A stretch of DNA of 64,000 nt from Agrobacterium tumefaciens_K (GTDB lineage: Bacteria > Pseudomonadota > Alphaproteobacteria > Rhizobiales > Rhizobiaceae), in assembly GCF_031801495.1 (NCBI RefSeq), contig NZ_JAOEGC010000002.1, positions 2,604,001-2,668,000 of the forward strand, given 5' to 3'. Each line of letters begins with the position of its first letter. Position 1 is the stretch's first letter. The position numbers and the translations under genes were made by a program. A model generated the notes under the pieces. That model was not told where the DNA came from, did no database searches, and saw only the letters and a list, made by a program, of their open reading frames with translations. Positions 7,881 to 15,682 of this stretch are shown piece by piece.

Positions 7881-10800
7881 TTACTTCTTCAGCTGCTCCT
7901 TGAGAGCAGCGAGCTTTGCAAAGGGCGAATCCGGATCCAGCGGCTTCTCCTTGCGAGGCGGCTTGGCTTCGAAGCGCTGCTGACCCTGCTGGGGCTTGCC
8001 ACCGCGTTCGTTGCGATCCGGCCTGTCCTTGCGCTCACCGCGATCGTTGCGGTTGCCACGGTCAGGACGACCGCCATCACGCTTGCGCTCGCCATCACCA
8101 CGGTTCGCTGCTTCACGGTTGTCACGGCGACCTTCGCCACGGCGCTGCTCGCCATCACCACGTCCGGCCTGATCACGACCCTGGCCACGGTTGGCAGGAC
8201 GGCGATTTTCACCGCGCTGGTTTTCGTTACGACCGCCCGGACGCCACAAGAGCACGGGCTTCGGCTCCGTTGCGTCTGCGTCAACGACAGGCACTTCCGC
8301 AGCAGCAACGTCAGTAGCGGGCGCTTCAACAGCAACCTCAGCCTCAGATGCATCATGGGCATCGGCATCGTCATGGGCGGCTTCAGCCGCTTCGCTCGAA
8401 CCGGCATCGTCAGCCTTGGCAGGTTCACCGCTCTGGTTGGCGAGGAAGGCCTGTGCCTCCTCCGCCGTCACCTGATCGGCACGGTAGCCAAGACCCTTGA
8501 GGATCTCTTCCATATCGTCGAGCGTCGCACCCAGAATGGAAAGCATGGCCGTCGTCGTCGTGAAACGGCGACCGTCATAGGCGCCTTCCGGGCGTGGTTG
8601 CGCGCCGGGCTTCCACTGCAACAGCGGACGTATAAGGTCCGCCAGACGTTCGAGAATGTCGATACGGACGGCGCGCTTTCCAAGGAAGCGGAAACCGGCA
8701 AGCTTGTAGAACATGCGCTCGAAGCTCGGATCGGTCACCACGGAGGTGCGGCCCGCAGCCAGAACCGGAATGAGATCGCCGTAACCCGGCTTGCCCAGTC
8801 CATCGTTCTTCAACGCCCACAGCAACGTGACCAGTTCAGCCGGTGCTGGCTTGAGAAGTGCAGGCAGGAAAACATGATATGCGCCGAAACGCACGCCATA
8901 ACGGCGCATCGAGGCGCGCATGTCCTGATCCAGAGACTTTACATCTTCTGCAACGTCGCGGCGGAACAATACGCCGAGATTTTCAACCAGTTGGAACGCC
9001 AGGCCCTTTGCCAGTCCCTGAAGGTCTTCTGCACGCGAAATATCGTCGAGTGGCTTCAGAACGGTGGCAATCTGATGATTGACGAAACGTTCGACACGCG
9101 CCAGCGCATGATCACGGGCATTGCCGCTCAACTGCTCATCAGCCAGCAGGATCACCCGCGGCTTCATGATGTTGTCGCCTGCCGCAAGCCGCGCGACCGG
9201 TTCGCCAAGCCAGCGCACCAGACCATCGGAGCTTAAAGCCAGGTCGCCATTGCCGCTGGCATGCAGGCGCGCAGCGCGCGCCTCGTATTCCAGCGCAAGC
9301 GCCTTTTGCGCCGCAGACTGTACGGCCTTCTGATCCGGCCCTTCCGTTCCCGGTGCCGGCGTAAACCGGAACCCGGCCAACTGACCGACGTGATGACCTT
9401 CTACGAAGACATCACCATTCACACTGATTTCAGCTTCAAGCATCGCATTCTCTCTCAGGCGCCTCATGAGCACAGATGTCCTGCGATCAACAAAGCGTTT
9501 CGTCAACCTTTCATGTAACGCATCGGACAATCGATCCTCGATTTCCCGCGTCTTTTCTTGCCAGTGTGTCGGATCGGCAAGCCATCCAGGGCGGTTCGAT
9601 ACATAAGTCCATGTTCTGATCTGCGCAATCCTCGCGGACAGCGTATCGATCTCTCCATCGGTGCGGTCCGCCCGGCGCACCTGTTCGGCCATGAAATCCT
9701 CGTTCACCGTACCGCGTTTGACCAGATCGAAATAGAGGGTCGAGATAAGGTCGGCATGCTGTGCAGGCGCGATGCGACGATAATCGGGCAACGCACACGC
9801 CTCCCACAGCTTTTCGACGCGCTCCGGGCTCGTCGTGACGTCAATGATCTCCGGATAACGCGACAGATATTCAAGCGACTGCTGGTCGATTGCCGGAAGG
9901 GCTCGCGACAAACCCTGAATGGTCGGAGCAGCATCGAGGCTGTTTCGCAGATTGCCGATCGAAGAAAAGTCGAAGTCCTTGGTTCGCCACTGCAACACCT
10001 TGACCGCATCGAACTGATGCGTTTCGACACGCTCCACAAGCTCGTCGTCGAATGGATCGACGCGGCCGGTCACGCCAAATGTACCATCGCGAAGATGTCG
10101 GCCCGCGCGACCCGCAATCTGGCCTATCTCGGCCGGGTTGAGATTGCGGAACTGATATCCGTCAAACTTGCGGTCCTGCGCAAAGGCAACGTGATCGACA
10201 TCGAGATTGAGCCCCATGCCGATGGCGTCCGTTGCGACCAGATATTCGACGTCTCCGGATTGATAAAGTCCAACCTGCGCGTTGCGGGTGCGCGGCGAAA
10301 GCGCCCCGAGAACAACGGCGGCACCGCCGCGCTGTCTGCGCACCAGTTCGGCAATGGCATAGACCTCGTCCGCTGAAAACGCGACGATTGCCGTACGCTG
10401 CGGCAGGCGGGTGATCTTTTTCTGACCCGCATAGAAGAGCTGGGAAAGTCTGGGACGCTCGACCACGACGATGCCCGGAAGCAGCTTCTCCAAGATCGGG
10501 CGCATTGTGCCGGCACCAAGAAGCAGCGTTTCTTCCCGCCCACGCAGATAAAGCACGCGGTCGGTGAAGATATGCCCGCGCTCCAGATCACCGGCAAGCT
10601 GAACCTCGTCGATCGCCACGAAGGCGGCGTTGGTTTCACGCGGCATGGCCTCGACGGTGCAGACGGAATATTTCGCTTTTGGGGGAGCAATCTTTTCTTC
10701 GCCGGTAATCAGCGCAACATTGGCCGCACCCACTTTTTCGACCAGACGGGTGTAGACTTCCCGCGCCAGCAGCCGCAACGGCAGACCGATGACACCGCTA

Positions 10801-10970
10801 CCGTGCGCCACCATGCGCTCAATGGCATAGTGAGTCTTGCCGGTATTGGTCGGGCCGAGAACGGCCGTGACACCGCGGCCGCTCAGGATCATGGGGCGAA
10901 AATTCAACGTACTGTCCGCGAAATCGACTGCTCTTGTCCGCCGCACTCCTTTTGCCAAGGAGACAGCCAT
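7881..10970 (-). CDS. SUV3-like superfamily 2 RNA/DNA helicase
   Basis: This protein of about 1030 residues matches the SUV3-like helicases of Alphaproteobacteria and mitochondria. The N-terminal motor has Walker A GPTNTGKT, the DExH-type motif AIDEVQLA, ATDAIGMGLN and motif VI QIAGRAGRH. The middle part is the SUV3 helical region. The last ~110 residues are low complexity and rich in Arg, Gly, Asp and Asn (for example RGDGEQRRGEGRRDNRE), probably an unstructured RNA-binding tail, ending with KLAALKEQLKK. The start is unsure: GTG 10982, ATG 10970 (used here) and ATG 10892 are in frame and none has a clear ribosome site. It is operonic with the S4-domain gene downstream. Confidence 0.9.
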   Translation of the reverse strand: MAVSLAKGVRRTRAVDFADSTLNFRPMILSGRGVTAVLGPTNTGKTHYAIERMVAHGSGVIGLPLRLLAREVYTRLVEKVGAANVALITGEEKIAPPKAKYSVCTVEAMPRETNAAFVAIDEVQLAGDLERGHIFTDRVLYLRGREETLLLGAGTMRPILEKLLPGIVVVERPRLSQLFYAGQKKITRLPQRTAIVAFSADEVYAIAELVRRQRGGAAVVLGALSPRTRNAQVGLYQSGDVEYLVATDAIGMGLNLDVDHVAFAQDRKFDGYQFRNLNPAEIGQIAGRAGRHLRDGTFGVTGRVDPFDDELVERVETHQFDAVKVLQWRTKDFDFSSIGNLRNSLDAAPTIQGLSRALPAIDQQSLEYLSRYPEIIDVTTSPERVEKLWEACALPDYRRIAPAQHADLISTLYFDLVKRGTVNEDFMAEQVRRADRTDGEIDTLSARIAQIRTWTYVSNRPGWLADPTHWQEKTREIEDRLSDALHERLTKRFVDRRTSVLMRRLRENAMLEAEISVNGDVFVEGHHVGQLAGFRFTPAPGTEGPDQKAVQSAAQKALALEYEARAARLHASGNGDLALSSDGLVRWLGEPVARLAAGDNIMKPRVILLADEQLSGNARDHALARVERFVNHQIATVLKPLDDISRAEDLQGLAKGLAFQLVENLGVLFRRDVAEDVKSLDQDMRASMRRYGVRFGAYHVFLPALLKPAPAELVTLLWALKNDGLGKPGYGDLIPVLAAGRTSVVTDPSFERMFYKLAGFRFLGKRAVRIDILERLADLIRPLLQWKPGAQPRPEGAYDGRRFTTTTAMLSILGATLDDMEEILKGLGYRADQVTAEEAQAFLANQSGEPAKADDAGSSEAAEAAHDDADAHDASEAEVAVEAPATDVAAAEVPVVDADATEPKPVLLWRPGGRNENQRGENRRPANRGQGRDQAGRGDGEQRRGEGRRDNREAANRGDGERKRDGGRPDRGNRNDRGERKDRPDRNERGGKPQQGQQRFEAKPPRKEKPLDPDSPFAKLAALKEQLKK

Positions 10971-11336
10971 ACTGAGACACACATGGCAATAGCACGGAAG
11001 AAAGGCAATAGCCCATTATGACGGAAGTGACAGGACAAACGCATGAAGACGGAGTTCTTAATTCGATTCAATGACTTGAAAGACAAAAAGAATCCGGCGA
11101 CAGACCGCTTTGATTCGGATACGGAACAGTTTGAGAACGAATCAAATACGAATCGCTGACTCGGGCTGATTCAGTTTTTGTTCACGGCAAGATGTGGACA
11201 GGAATCAGGCAAGCCATACCAGATTGTGAATCCGGATAATCGCGCGCCCGGTATACGGCCTTGTTCTCACAGAATCCAGGATTCGCCTGTCAAGCGTCTC
11301 TGCGATATGACGGCCGAGATACTTTGAAACCGCGCC
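10971..11336. other. 366-base gap with a dense cluster of GANTC sites
   Basis: No credible gene lies in this gap upstream of the helicase. It is richer in A+T than its surroundings and has eleven GANTC pentamers, starting at 11065, 11090, 11112, 11139, 11150, 11158, 11168, 11202, 11228, 11272 and 11280. GANTC is the target of the cell-cycle adenine methylase CcrM. About one such site is expected by chance in a stretch this long. No strong promoter or terminator was recognised. Confidence 0.85.
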
Positions 11337-12551
11337 TCAAAGCGCCTGACCTGCCAGCAGTCTGGGCGCATCGCGCTCGCTCGTACCCGCCGCCTGGCCA
11401 ATGAAATAGGATTTCAGCCCAGGCAGGCGATCAACGATACCAAGGCCGAGATCACGCGCGACGCGGATCGGTCCGACATCATTCGAGAACAGTCGATTGA
11501 GAACATCCGTGGTAACGCCCATGCGCAACGTATCGAACCGACGCCATGCCTGATAACGCTCCAGAACGTTGACCGAGCCTATATCCAGCCCCAGCCGGTC
11601 TGCCTCGACGACCGTTTCCGCAAGAGCCGCAACATCCTTGAAACCAAGATTAAGTCCCTGACCGGAAATCGGATGGATGCCATGCGCGGCATCGCCTGCA
11701 AGCGCAAAGCGCGGCGCGATGAACGCCCGGGAGAGCGTCAGGCCAAGCGGAAATGCATTGCGTGCCCCCACCGGACGGATAGCGCCCAGCTTGTGACCGA
11801 AGCGGCGCTCCAGCTCCTCTTCGAAAACGAGATCATCCGACGCCACCAGACGGTTGGCGTCCGCCGTCCGTTCCGTCCATACCAGCGAAGAACGATTGCC
11901 CTTCAAGGGCAGGATCGCGAACGGGCCGGACGGCAGGAAATGTTCCTCGGCACAACCGTTGTGGGGCCGATCGTGTTCGACAGTCGTGACGATGCCAGAC
12001 TGGTCGTAGCTCCAGTGAACCGTCTTGATGCCCGCCATGTCACGCAATGCCGAACGAACGCCGTCACAGGCAACCAGCAGCTTGGCCTCCAGCAAAGTGC
12101 CGTCGGAAAGCGTGATCGAAGTAGACTGGGGACCTGAAGAAAAACCCGAAACACTGAGGCCGTGTCGAATCTCGATACCGAGACGCTCACACAGCCCACG
12201 CAAGGCACCGACCATCGCGACATTCGGTATCATATGCGCGAAGGGCTTGCCCTCGTCCACCGCCCCATCAAACGTCAGAAAGATCGGGCGCACAGGATCA
12301 GCCGTTTTCGAATCGGTCACGATCATCTTGTGGATAGGCTGCGCCTCGGGCTCGATCTCGCTCCAAATGCCGAACACGTCGAGCATCCGCGTCGCCGCAG
12401 CGATAACGGCGGAAGCCCGCACATCTTTCTTCCACACATCCTCCGGCGCGGCTTCAACGACCTGCACGCCAAGATGCGGGGCCGCCTGCTTTATGGCAAC
12501 AGCAGCGGAAAGTCCGACATATCCACCTCCGGCTACAACCACATCAAGCAT
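11337..12551 (-). CDS. UbiH/UbiF/Coq6-family FAD-dependent hydroxylase
   Basis: This 404-residue flavoprotein monooxygenase is probably a ring hydroxylase of ubiquinone synthesis. It has the FAD dinucleotide fold VVVAGGGYVGLSAA at the N-terminus, the DG motif LLVACDGVRSALRD near residue 165, and the second FAD motif LAGDAAHGIHPISGQGLNLG near residue 295. The last two are characteristic of UbiH/F/I. Which ring carbon it hydroxylates cannot be told. I use ATG 12551 because GAGGAGAGG lies just before it; an in-frame codon at 12578 would add 9 residues. It is divergent from tesB with 87 bases between. Confidence 0.88.
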   Translation of the reverse strand: MLDVVVAGGGYVGLSAAVAIKQAAPHLGVQVVEAAPEDVWKKDVRASAVIAAATRMLDVFGIWSEIEPEAQPIHKMIVTDSKTADPVRPIFLTFDGAVDEGKPFAHMIPNVAMVGALRGLCERLGIEIRHGLSVSGFSSGPQSTSITLSDGTLLEAKLLVACDGVRSALRDMAGIKTVHWSYDQSGIVTTVEHDRPHNGCAEEHFLPSGPFAILPLKGNRSSLVWTERTADANRLVASDDLVFEEELERRFGHKLGAIRPVGARNAFPLGLTLSRAFIAPRFALAGDAAHGIHPISGQGLNLGFKDVAALAETVVEADRLGLDIGSVNVLERYQAWRRFDTLRMGVTTDVLNRLFSNDVGPIRVARDLGLGIVDRLPGLKSYFIGQAAGTSERDAPRLLAGQAL

Positions 12552-12638
12552 AGCGCCTCTCCTCAAATCCTTGTGCACACATCATCGGCGCACTATAGAC
12601 CATGTGACGTCTTCCTACAGCCGGAGCAGGCCGAAAAA

Positions 12639-13523
12639 ATGTCGCATCCCTCGCAAGTGTCAGATCCAATGGAAAACCTGATCGCCACGCTCGACTTGGA
12701 GAAGCTGGAAGAAAACCTTTTCCGGGGCGAAAGTCCCCAGATTGGCTGGCAGCGCGTTTTCGGCGGGCAGGTTATCGCGCAGGCGCTCATCGCCGCCCAA
12801 AGGACTGTAGAAGAAGACCGCTTCGTGCACTCGCTGCATGCGTATTTCATGCGGCCGGGCGATCCCCGAGTGCCGATCATCTATCAGGTCGAGCGCATCC
12901 GCGACGGCTCAAGCTTCTGGACCCGCCGCGTTGTCGCGGTACAGCACGGCAAGGCCATCTTTTCCATGTCGGCATCGTTCCAGATCTTTGAGGGCGGTTT
13001 CACACATCAGATAAGGATGCCCGACGTGGCACCACCGGAAAAACTGATGAGCGAGGAGCAGATGCAGACGGCTTTTCTAGCAAAGGCACCTGACTCCATT
13101 CGCAAATACTGGGCAAACAAGCGCCCCATCGAGATAAGGCCAGTTTCCCTGACGCATTATATCTCGAAAGAGAAGCTGGAACCGCAGCAGGATATATGGG
13201 TCCGCGCCGTCGGCAAGGTGCCGGACAACCCGCATTTCCAGTCGGCCATTCTTGCATATCTGTCTGATATGACCCTGCTCGACACGTCGCTTTATGCCCA
13301 CGGAACGACGATCTTCGACCCCTCCATCCAGGTCGCCAGCCTCGACCACGCCATGTGGTTCCATCGCCCGTCAAAACTGGACGACTGGCTGCTTTACACA
13401 CAGGACAGCCCCAGTGCATCCGGAGCACGAGGCCTCACCCGTGGCAGTATTTTCACCCGAACGGGTGAACTGATCGCGTCGGTCGCCCAGGAAGGGCTGA
13501 TCCGCAAAAGGGCAAATGATTAA
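12639..13523 (+). CDS. tesB: Acyl-CoA thioesterase II
   Basis: TesB hydrolyses acyl-CoA to free fatty acid and CoA. The 294-residue protein has the double hot-dog layout: the first domain includes FGGQVIAQALIAAQRTV and HSLHAYFMRPGD, the second includes AILAYLSDMTLLDT and SLDHAMWFH. The Asp, Thr and Gln residues that form the E. coli TesB site lie in the DMTLLDTS region and in the C-terminal domain. The start ATG at 12639 follows GGAGCAGG; an internal ATG ten codons later is possible. A double hairpin follows the stop. Confidence 0.92.
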   Translation: MSHPSQVSDPMENLIATLDLEKLEENLFRGESPQIGWQRVFGGQVIAQALIAAQRTVEEDRFVHSLHAYFMRPGDPRVPIIYQVERIRDGSSFWTRRVVAVQHGKAIFSMSASFQIFEGGFTHQIRMPDVAPPEKLMSEEQMQTAFLAKAPDSIRKYWANKRPIEIRPVSLTHYISKEKLEPQQDIWVRAVGKVPDNPHFQSAILAYLSDMTLLDTSLYAHGTTIFDPSIQVASLDHAMWFHRPSKLDDWLLYTQDSPSASGARGLTRGSIFTRTGELIASVAQEGLIRKRAND

Positions 13524-13568
13524 ATTGTGCGCTTTTTTGAAAAAAAGCACATTTAATAGACGCAAAAC

Positions 13569-13590
13569 GCGGCATCAAATGCCGCTTTTT
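13569..13590 (+). terminator. Intrinsic terminator after tesB
   Basis: The stem GCGGCAT/ATGCCGC with loop CAA is followed by TTTTT. A second, A/T-rich palindrome (13519-13557, core GCTTTTTTGAAAAAAAGC) overlaps the tesB stop just before it, so termination may be two-stage. Confidence 0.85.
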
Positions 13591-13645
13591 CAGACGCCCG
13601 TCATATAATTTTTATATTTCAATAACTTAACAACACCACTAAAAC

Positions 13646-13660
13646 TGGCACGCCCTTTGA
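13646..13660 (+). promoter_or_regulatory. Sigma-54 (RpoN) promoter of glnK-amtB
   Basis: TGGCAC at 13646-13651 and TTGA at 13657-13660 are separated by five bases, a near-perfect -24/-12 element (consensus TGGCAC-N5-TTGC, last base A here). It lies 88 bases before the glnK start, fitting NtrC/RpoN control of glnK-amtB under nitrogen limitation as known in Proteobacteria. No clear NtrC-binding palindrome was identified. Confidence 0.85.
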
Positions 13661-13747
13661 ATGTATGTCGTTAGTCGCTGTTACTGATCTGCCAGCGGCA
13701 AGGAGAGTCGGCTCCGTGCCGAGGACAAACAAAGGATGGGAAACCAG

Positions 13748-14086
13748 ATGAAAATTGTGATGGCCATTATCAAGCCGTTCAAGCTGGACGAGGTGCGCGA
13801 AGCCCTTACCGCTGTCGGCATCCAGGGCCTGACCGTGACCGAAGTAAAGGGTTACGGACGCCAGAAGGGGCATACCGAAATTTATCGCGGCACGGAATAT
13901 GCGGTGAGCTTTCTACCCAAACTGAAGATCGAGATCGCAGTCGCCTCGGACGTCGTGGACAAGGCTGTCGAAGCCATCGCATCCGCTGCCAAGACCGGCC
14001 AGATCGGTGACGGCAAGATTTTTGTCTACTCTATCGAACAGGCCGTGCGCATCCGTACCGGCGAAACCAACACAGAAGCGCTTTAA
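13748..14086 (+). CDS. glnK: Nitrogen regulatory protein P-II (GlnK)
   Basis: GlnK is a 112-residue P-II signal protein that senses 2-oxoglutarate and ATP/ADP and blocks AmtB when nitrogen is plentiful. It has the T-loop KGHTEIYRGTEY with the uridylylated Tyr51 and the C-loop/B-loop KTGQIGDGKIFV. The start is taken at ATG 13748 (MKIVMAIIKPFK), because AAAGGATGGG lies at a proper distance before it; an upstream ATG at 13736 is too close to that ribosome site. The pairing with amtB 28 bases downstream and the sigma-54 promoter make GlnK rather than GlnB the better name. Confidence 0.94.
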   Translation: MKIVMAIIKPFKLDEVREALTAVGIQGLTVTEVKGYGRQKGHTEIYRGTEYAVSFLPKLKIEIAVASDVVDKAVEAIASAAKTGQIGDGKIFVYSIEQAVRIRTGETNTEAL

Positions 14087-14114
14087 GCACGGCTGACAGG
14101 GGAGTCTTCCAACC

Positions 14115-15464
14115 ATGCAATTCAACAAATTTTCCACGCTCGGCCGTTCGGGCGCCAGTGCGGCAGCCTTTCTGGCGCCAGCCATCGCCTTCGCGCAGGA
14201 GACCGCACCAGCGGCAGCAGCAGCAGCCCCGGTCCCTGAAAAGGCCGATACGGCCTTCATGTTCCTCGCGACCATTCTCGTCCTGTTCATGATCCTTCCC
14301 GGTCTGGCGCTGTTTTATGGCGGCCTCGTCCGCACCAAAAACATGCTTTCCGTGCTGATGCAGTGCACCGTCGTCACAGCCGTCATGATGCTCGTATGGG
14401 TTATCTACGGTTATTCCTTTGCCTTCGGTGGCGGCACGGGCCCTTACTTCGGCGGCTTCGGCAAACTGTTCCTCTCCGGCGTTTCGCTCGACAGCACGTC
14501 GGCAACCTTCTCTGAAGGTGTCGTCATCTACGAATACGCCTTCATCGCCTTCCAGATGACCTTCGCGGCGATCACGCCTGCGTTGATCGTCGGTGCCTTC
14601 GCGGAACGCATCAAGTTCTCTGCTGTCATCCTTTTCACCGTTCTGTGGGCCACCTTTGTTTACTTCCCGGTCGCACACATGGTCTGGGATGCAAACGGCC
14701 TGATCTTCGGCATGGGCGCTCTCGACTTCGCTGGCGGCACGGTCGTTCACATCAACGCCGGTGTTGCTGGCCTCATCGGTGCAATCATGGTCGGTAAGCG
14801 TACCGGTTACGGCAAAGACATGATGGCGCCGCACTCCATGACACTGACGCTGGTCGGTGCAGCAATGCTGTGGTTCGGCTGGTTCGGCTTCAACGCCGGT
14901 TCCAACCTCGAAGCGTCCGGCGGTGCAGTTCTCGCAACCATGAACACCTTCCTCGCAACGGCCGCAGCTGTCGTTTCCTGGTCCGTGGTTGAAAGCTTCA
15001 CCCGTGGCAAGGCGTCCATGCTGGGTGCTGCTTCGGGCATGATCGCAGGTCTCGTTGCCGTCACTCCAGCAGCAGGCTCCGTTGGCCCGATGGGCGCGAT
15101 CGTTCTCGGCCTGATCGTTTCGCCGGTCTGCTACTTCTTCGTCTCCGTCGTGAAGAATAAATTCGGCTATGACGATACCGCGGACGTCTTCGGCGTTCAC
15201 GGCATTGGCGGCATCATCGGCGCACTCGGTACAGGTATCTTCACCTCGCCGCTGCTCGGCGGCACGGGCAAGGAAGACTTCTCGATCGCTTCGCAGGTCT
15301 GGACGCAGTTCGTTGCCGTCGCGATCACCATCGTATGGTGCGCCATCGTCTCCGCCATCCTCTACAAGATCGTTGACGTGATCGTCGGTCTGCGCGTTCC
15401 GGTCGAAGCCGAACGCGAAGGCCTCGACCTCGCAACGCATGGCGAAGCCGCATACCACTCCTAA
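14115..15464 (+). CDS. amtB: Ammonium transporter AmtB
   Basis: AmtB is the inner-membrane ammonium channel. The 449-residue protein has a signal peptide (cleavage expected near AIAFAQ-E), an Ala/Pro-rich spacer and then eleven hydrophobic segments from about residue 50. The twin pore histidines are in YFPVAHMVWDANG and in FGVHGIGGIIGALGTG, and ALFYGGLVRTKNMLS is the Amt signature near the first pore helix. The C-terminal cytoplasmic tail (EAEREGLDLATHGE) is the GlnK-docking region. It is in an operon with glnK and closed by the terminator at 15505-15534. Confidence 0.96.
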   Translation: MQFNKFSTLGRSGASAAAFLAPAIAFAQETAPAAAAAAPVPEKADTAFMFLATILVLFMILPGLALFYGGLVRTKNMLSVLMQCTVVTAVMMLVWVIYGYSFAFGGGTGPYFGGFGKLFLSGVSLDSTSATFSEGVVIYEYAFIAFQMTFAAITPALIVGAFAERIKFSAVILFTVLWATFVYFPVAHMVWDANGLIFGMGALDFAGGTVVHINAGVAGLIGAIMVGKRTGYGKDMMAPHSMTLTLVGAAMLWFGWFGFNAGSNLEASGGAVLATMNTFLATAAAVVSWSVVESFTRGKASMLGAASGMIAGLVAVTPAAGSVGPMGAIVLGLIVSPVCYFFVSVVKNKFGYDDTADVFGVHGIGGIIGALGTGIFTSPLLGGTGKEDFSIASQVWTQFVAVAITIVWCAIVSAILYKIVDVIVGLRVPVEAEREGLDLATHGEAAYHS

Positions 15465-15504
15465 GACTTCGGAAAGGTCCGATCGGACCCCACTCCAACT
15501 GGAA

Positions 15505-15534
15505 AGGCCCGTCTAGACGGGCCTTTTTCTTTTG
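15505..15534 (+). terminator. Intrinsic terminator after amtB
   Basis: The perfect palindrome AGGCCCGTCTAGACGGGCCT is followed by a T-rich stretch TTTCTTTT. Confidence 0.92.
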
Positions 15535-15580
15535 CTTGGATGGCCCGGCCGTAGCTGCGATTTGTCGAAAACATGCATGG

Positions 15581-15595
15581 TTAACATCGTATTAA
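15581..15595 (+). promoter_or_regulatory. CtrA-type box upstream of ftsK
   Basis: TTAACATCGTATTAA fits TTAA-N7-TTAA, the full recognition sequence of the cell-cycle regulator CtrA. It lies inside the larger inverted repeat GGTTAA/TTAACC (15579-15597), about 88 bases before the ftsK start. Control of ftsK by CtrA is an inference from this match. Confidence 0.65.
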
Positions 15596-15682
15596 CCAGC
15601 AAGCGGTTAGTTTTCCCTGTCAATCCGGGATTCGGCGCTCTGTCGAATCTTGCCAAAACCAGAAAAGCAACGGGTTCAGGAC

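Noticed and set aside
7866..9236. 456-codon open frame antisense to the helicase C-terminus
   Set aside because: It arises from the repetitive RG/RD-coding region; the hydrophobic stretch at its start is the mirror of Arg/Asp codons.
12162..12638. Long N-terminal extension of TesB
   Set aside because: The frame is open, but this stretch is antisense to the UbiH-family gene and has no hot-dog sequence; a ribosome site precedes ATG 12639.
13519..13557. A/T-rich palindrome after tesB considered as an NtrC site
   Set aside because: The spacing between half-sites does not fit the NtrC consensus, and the palindrome overlaps the tesB stop, which fits a terminator better.
14031..15458. 475-codon open frame antisense to amtB
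   Set aside because: It mirrors the AmtB frame; the protein is a low-complexity acidic mix with no family.
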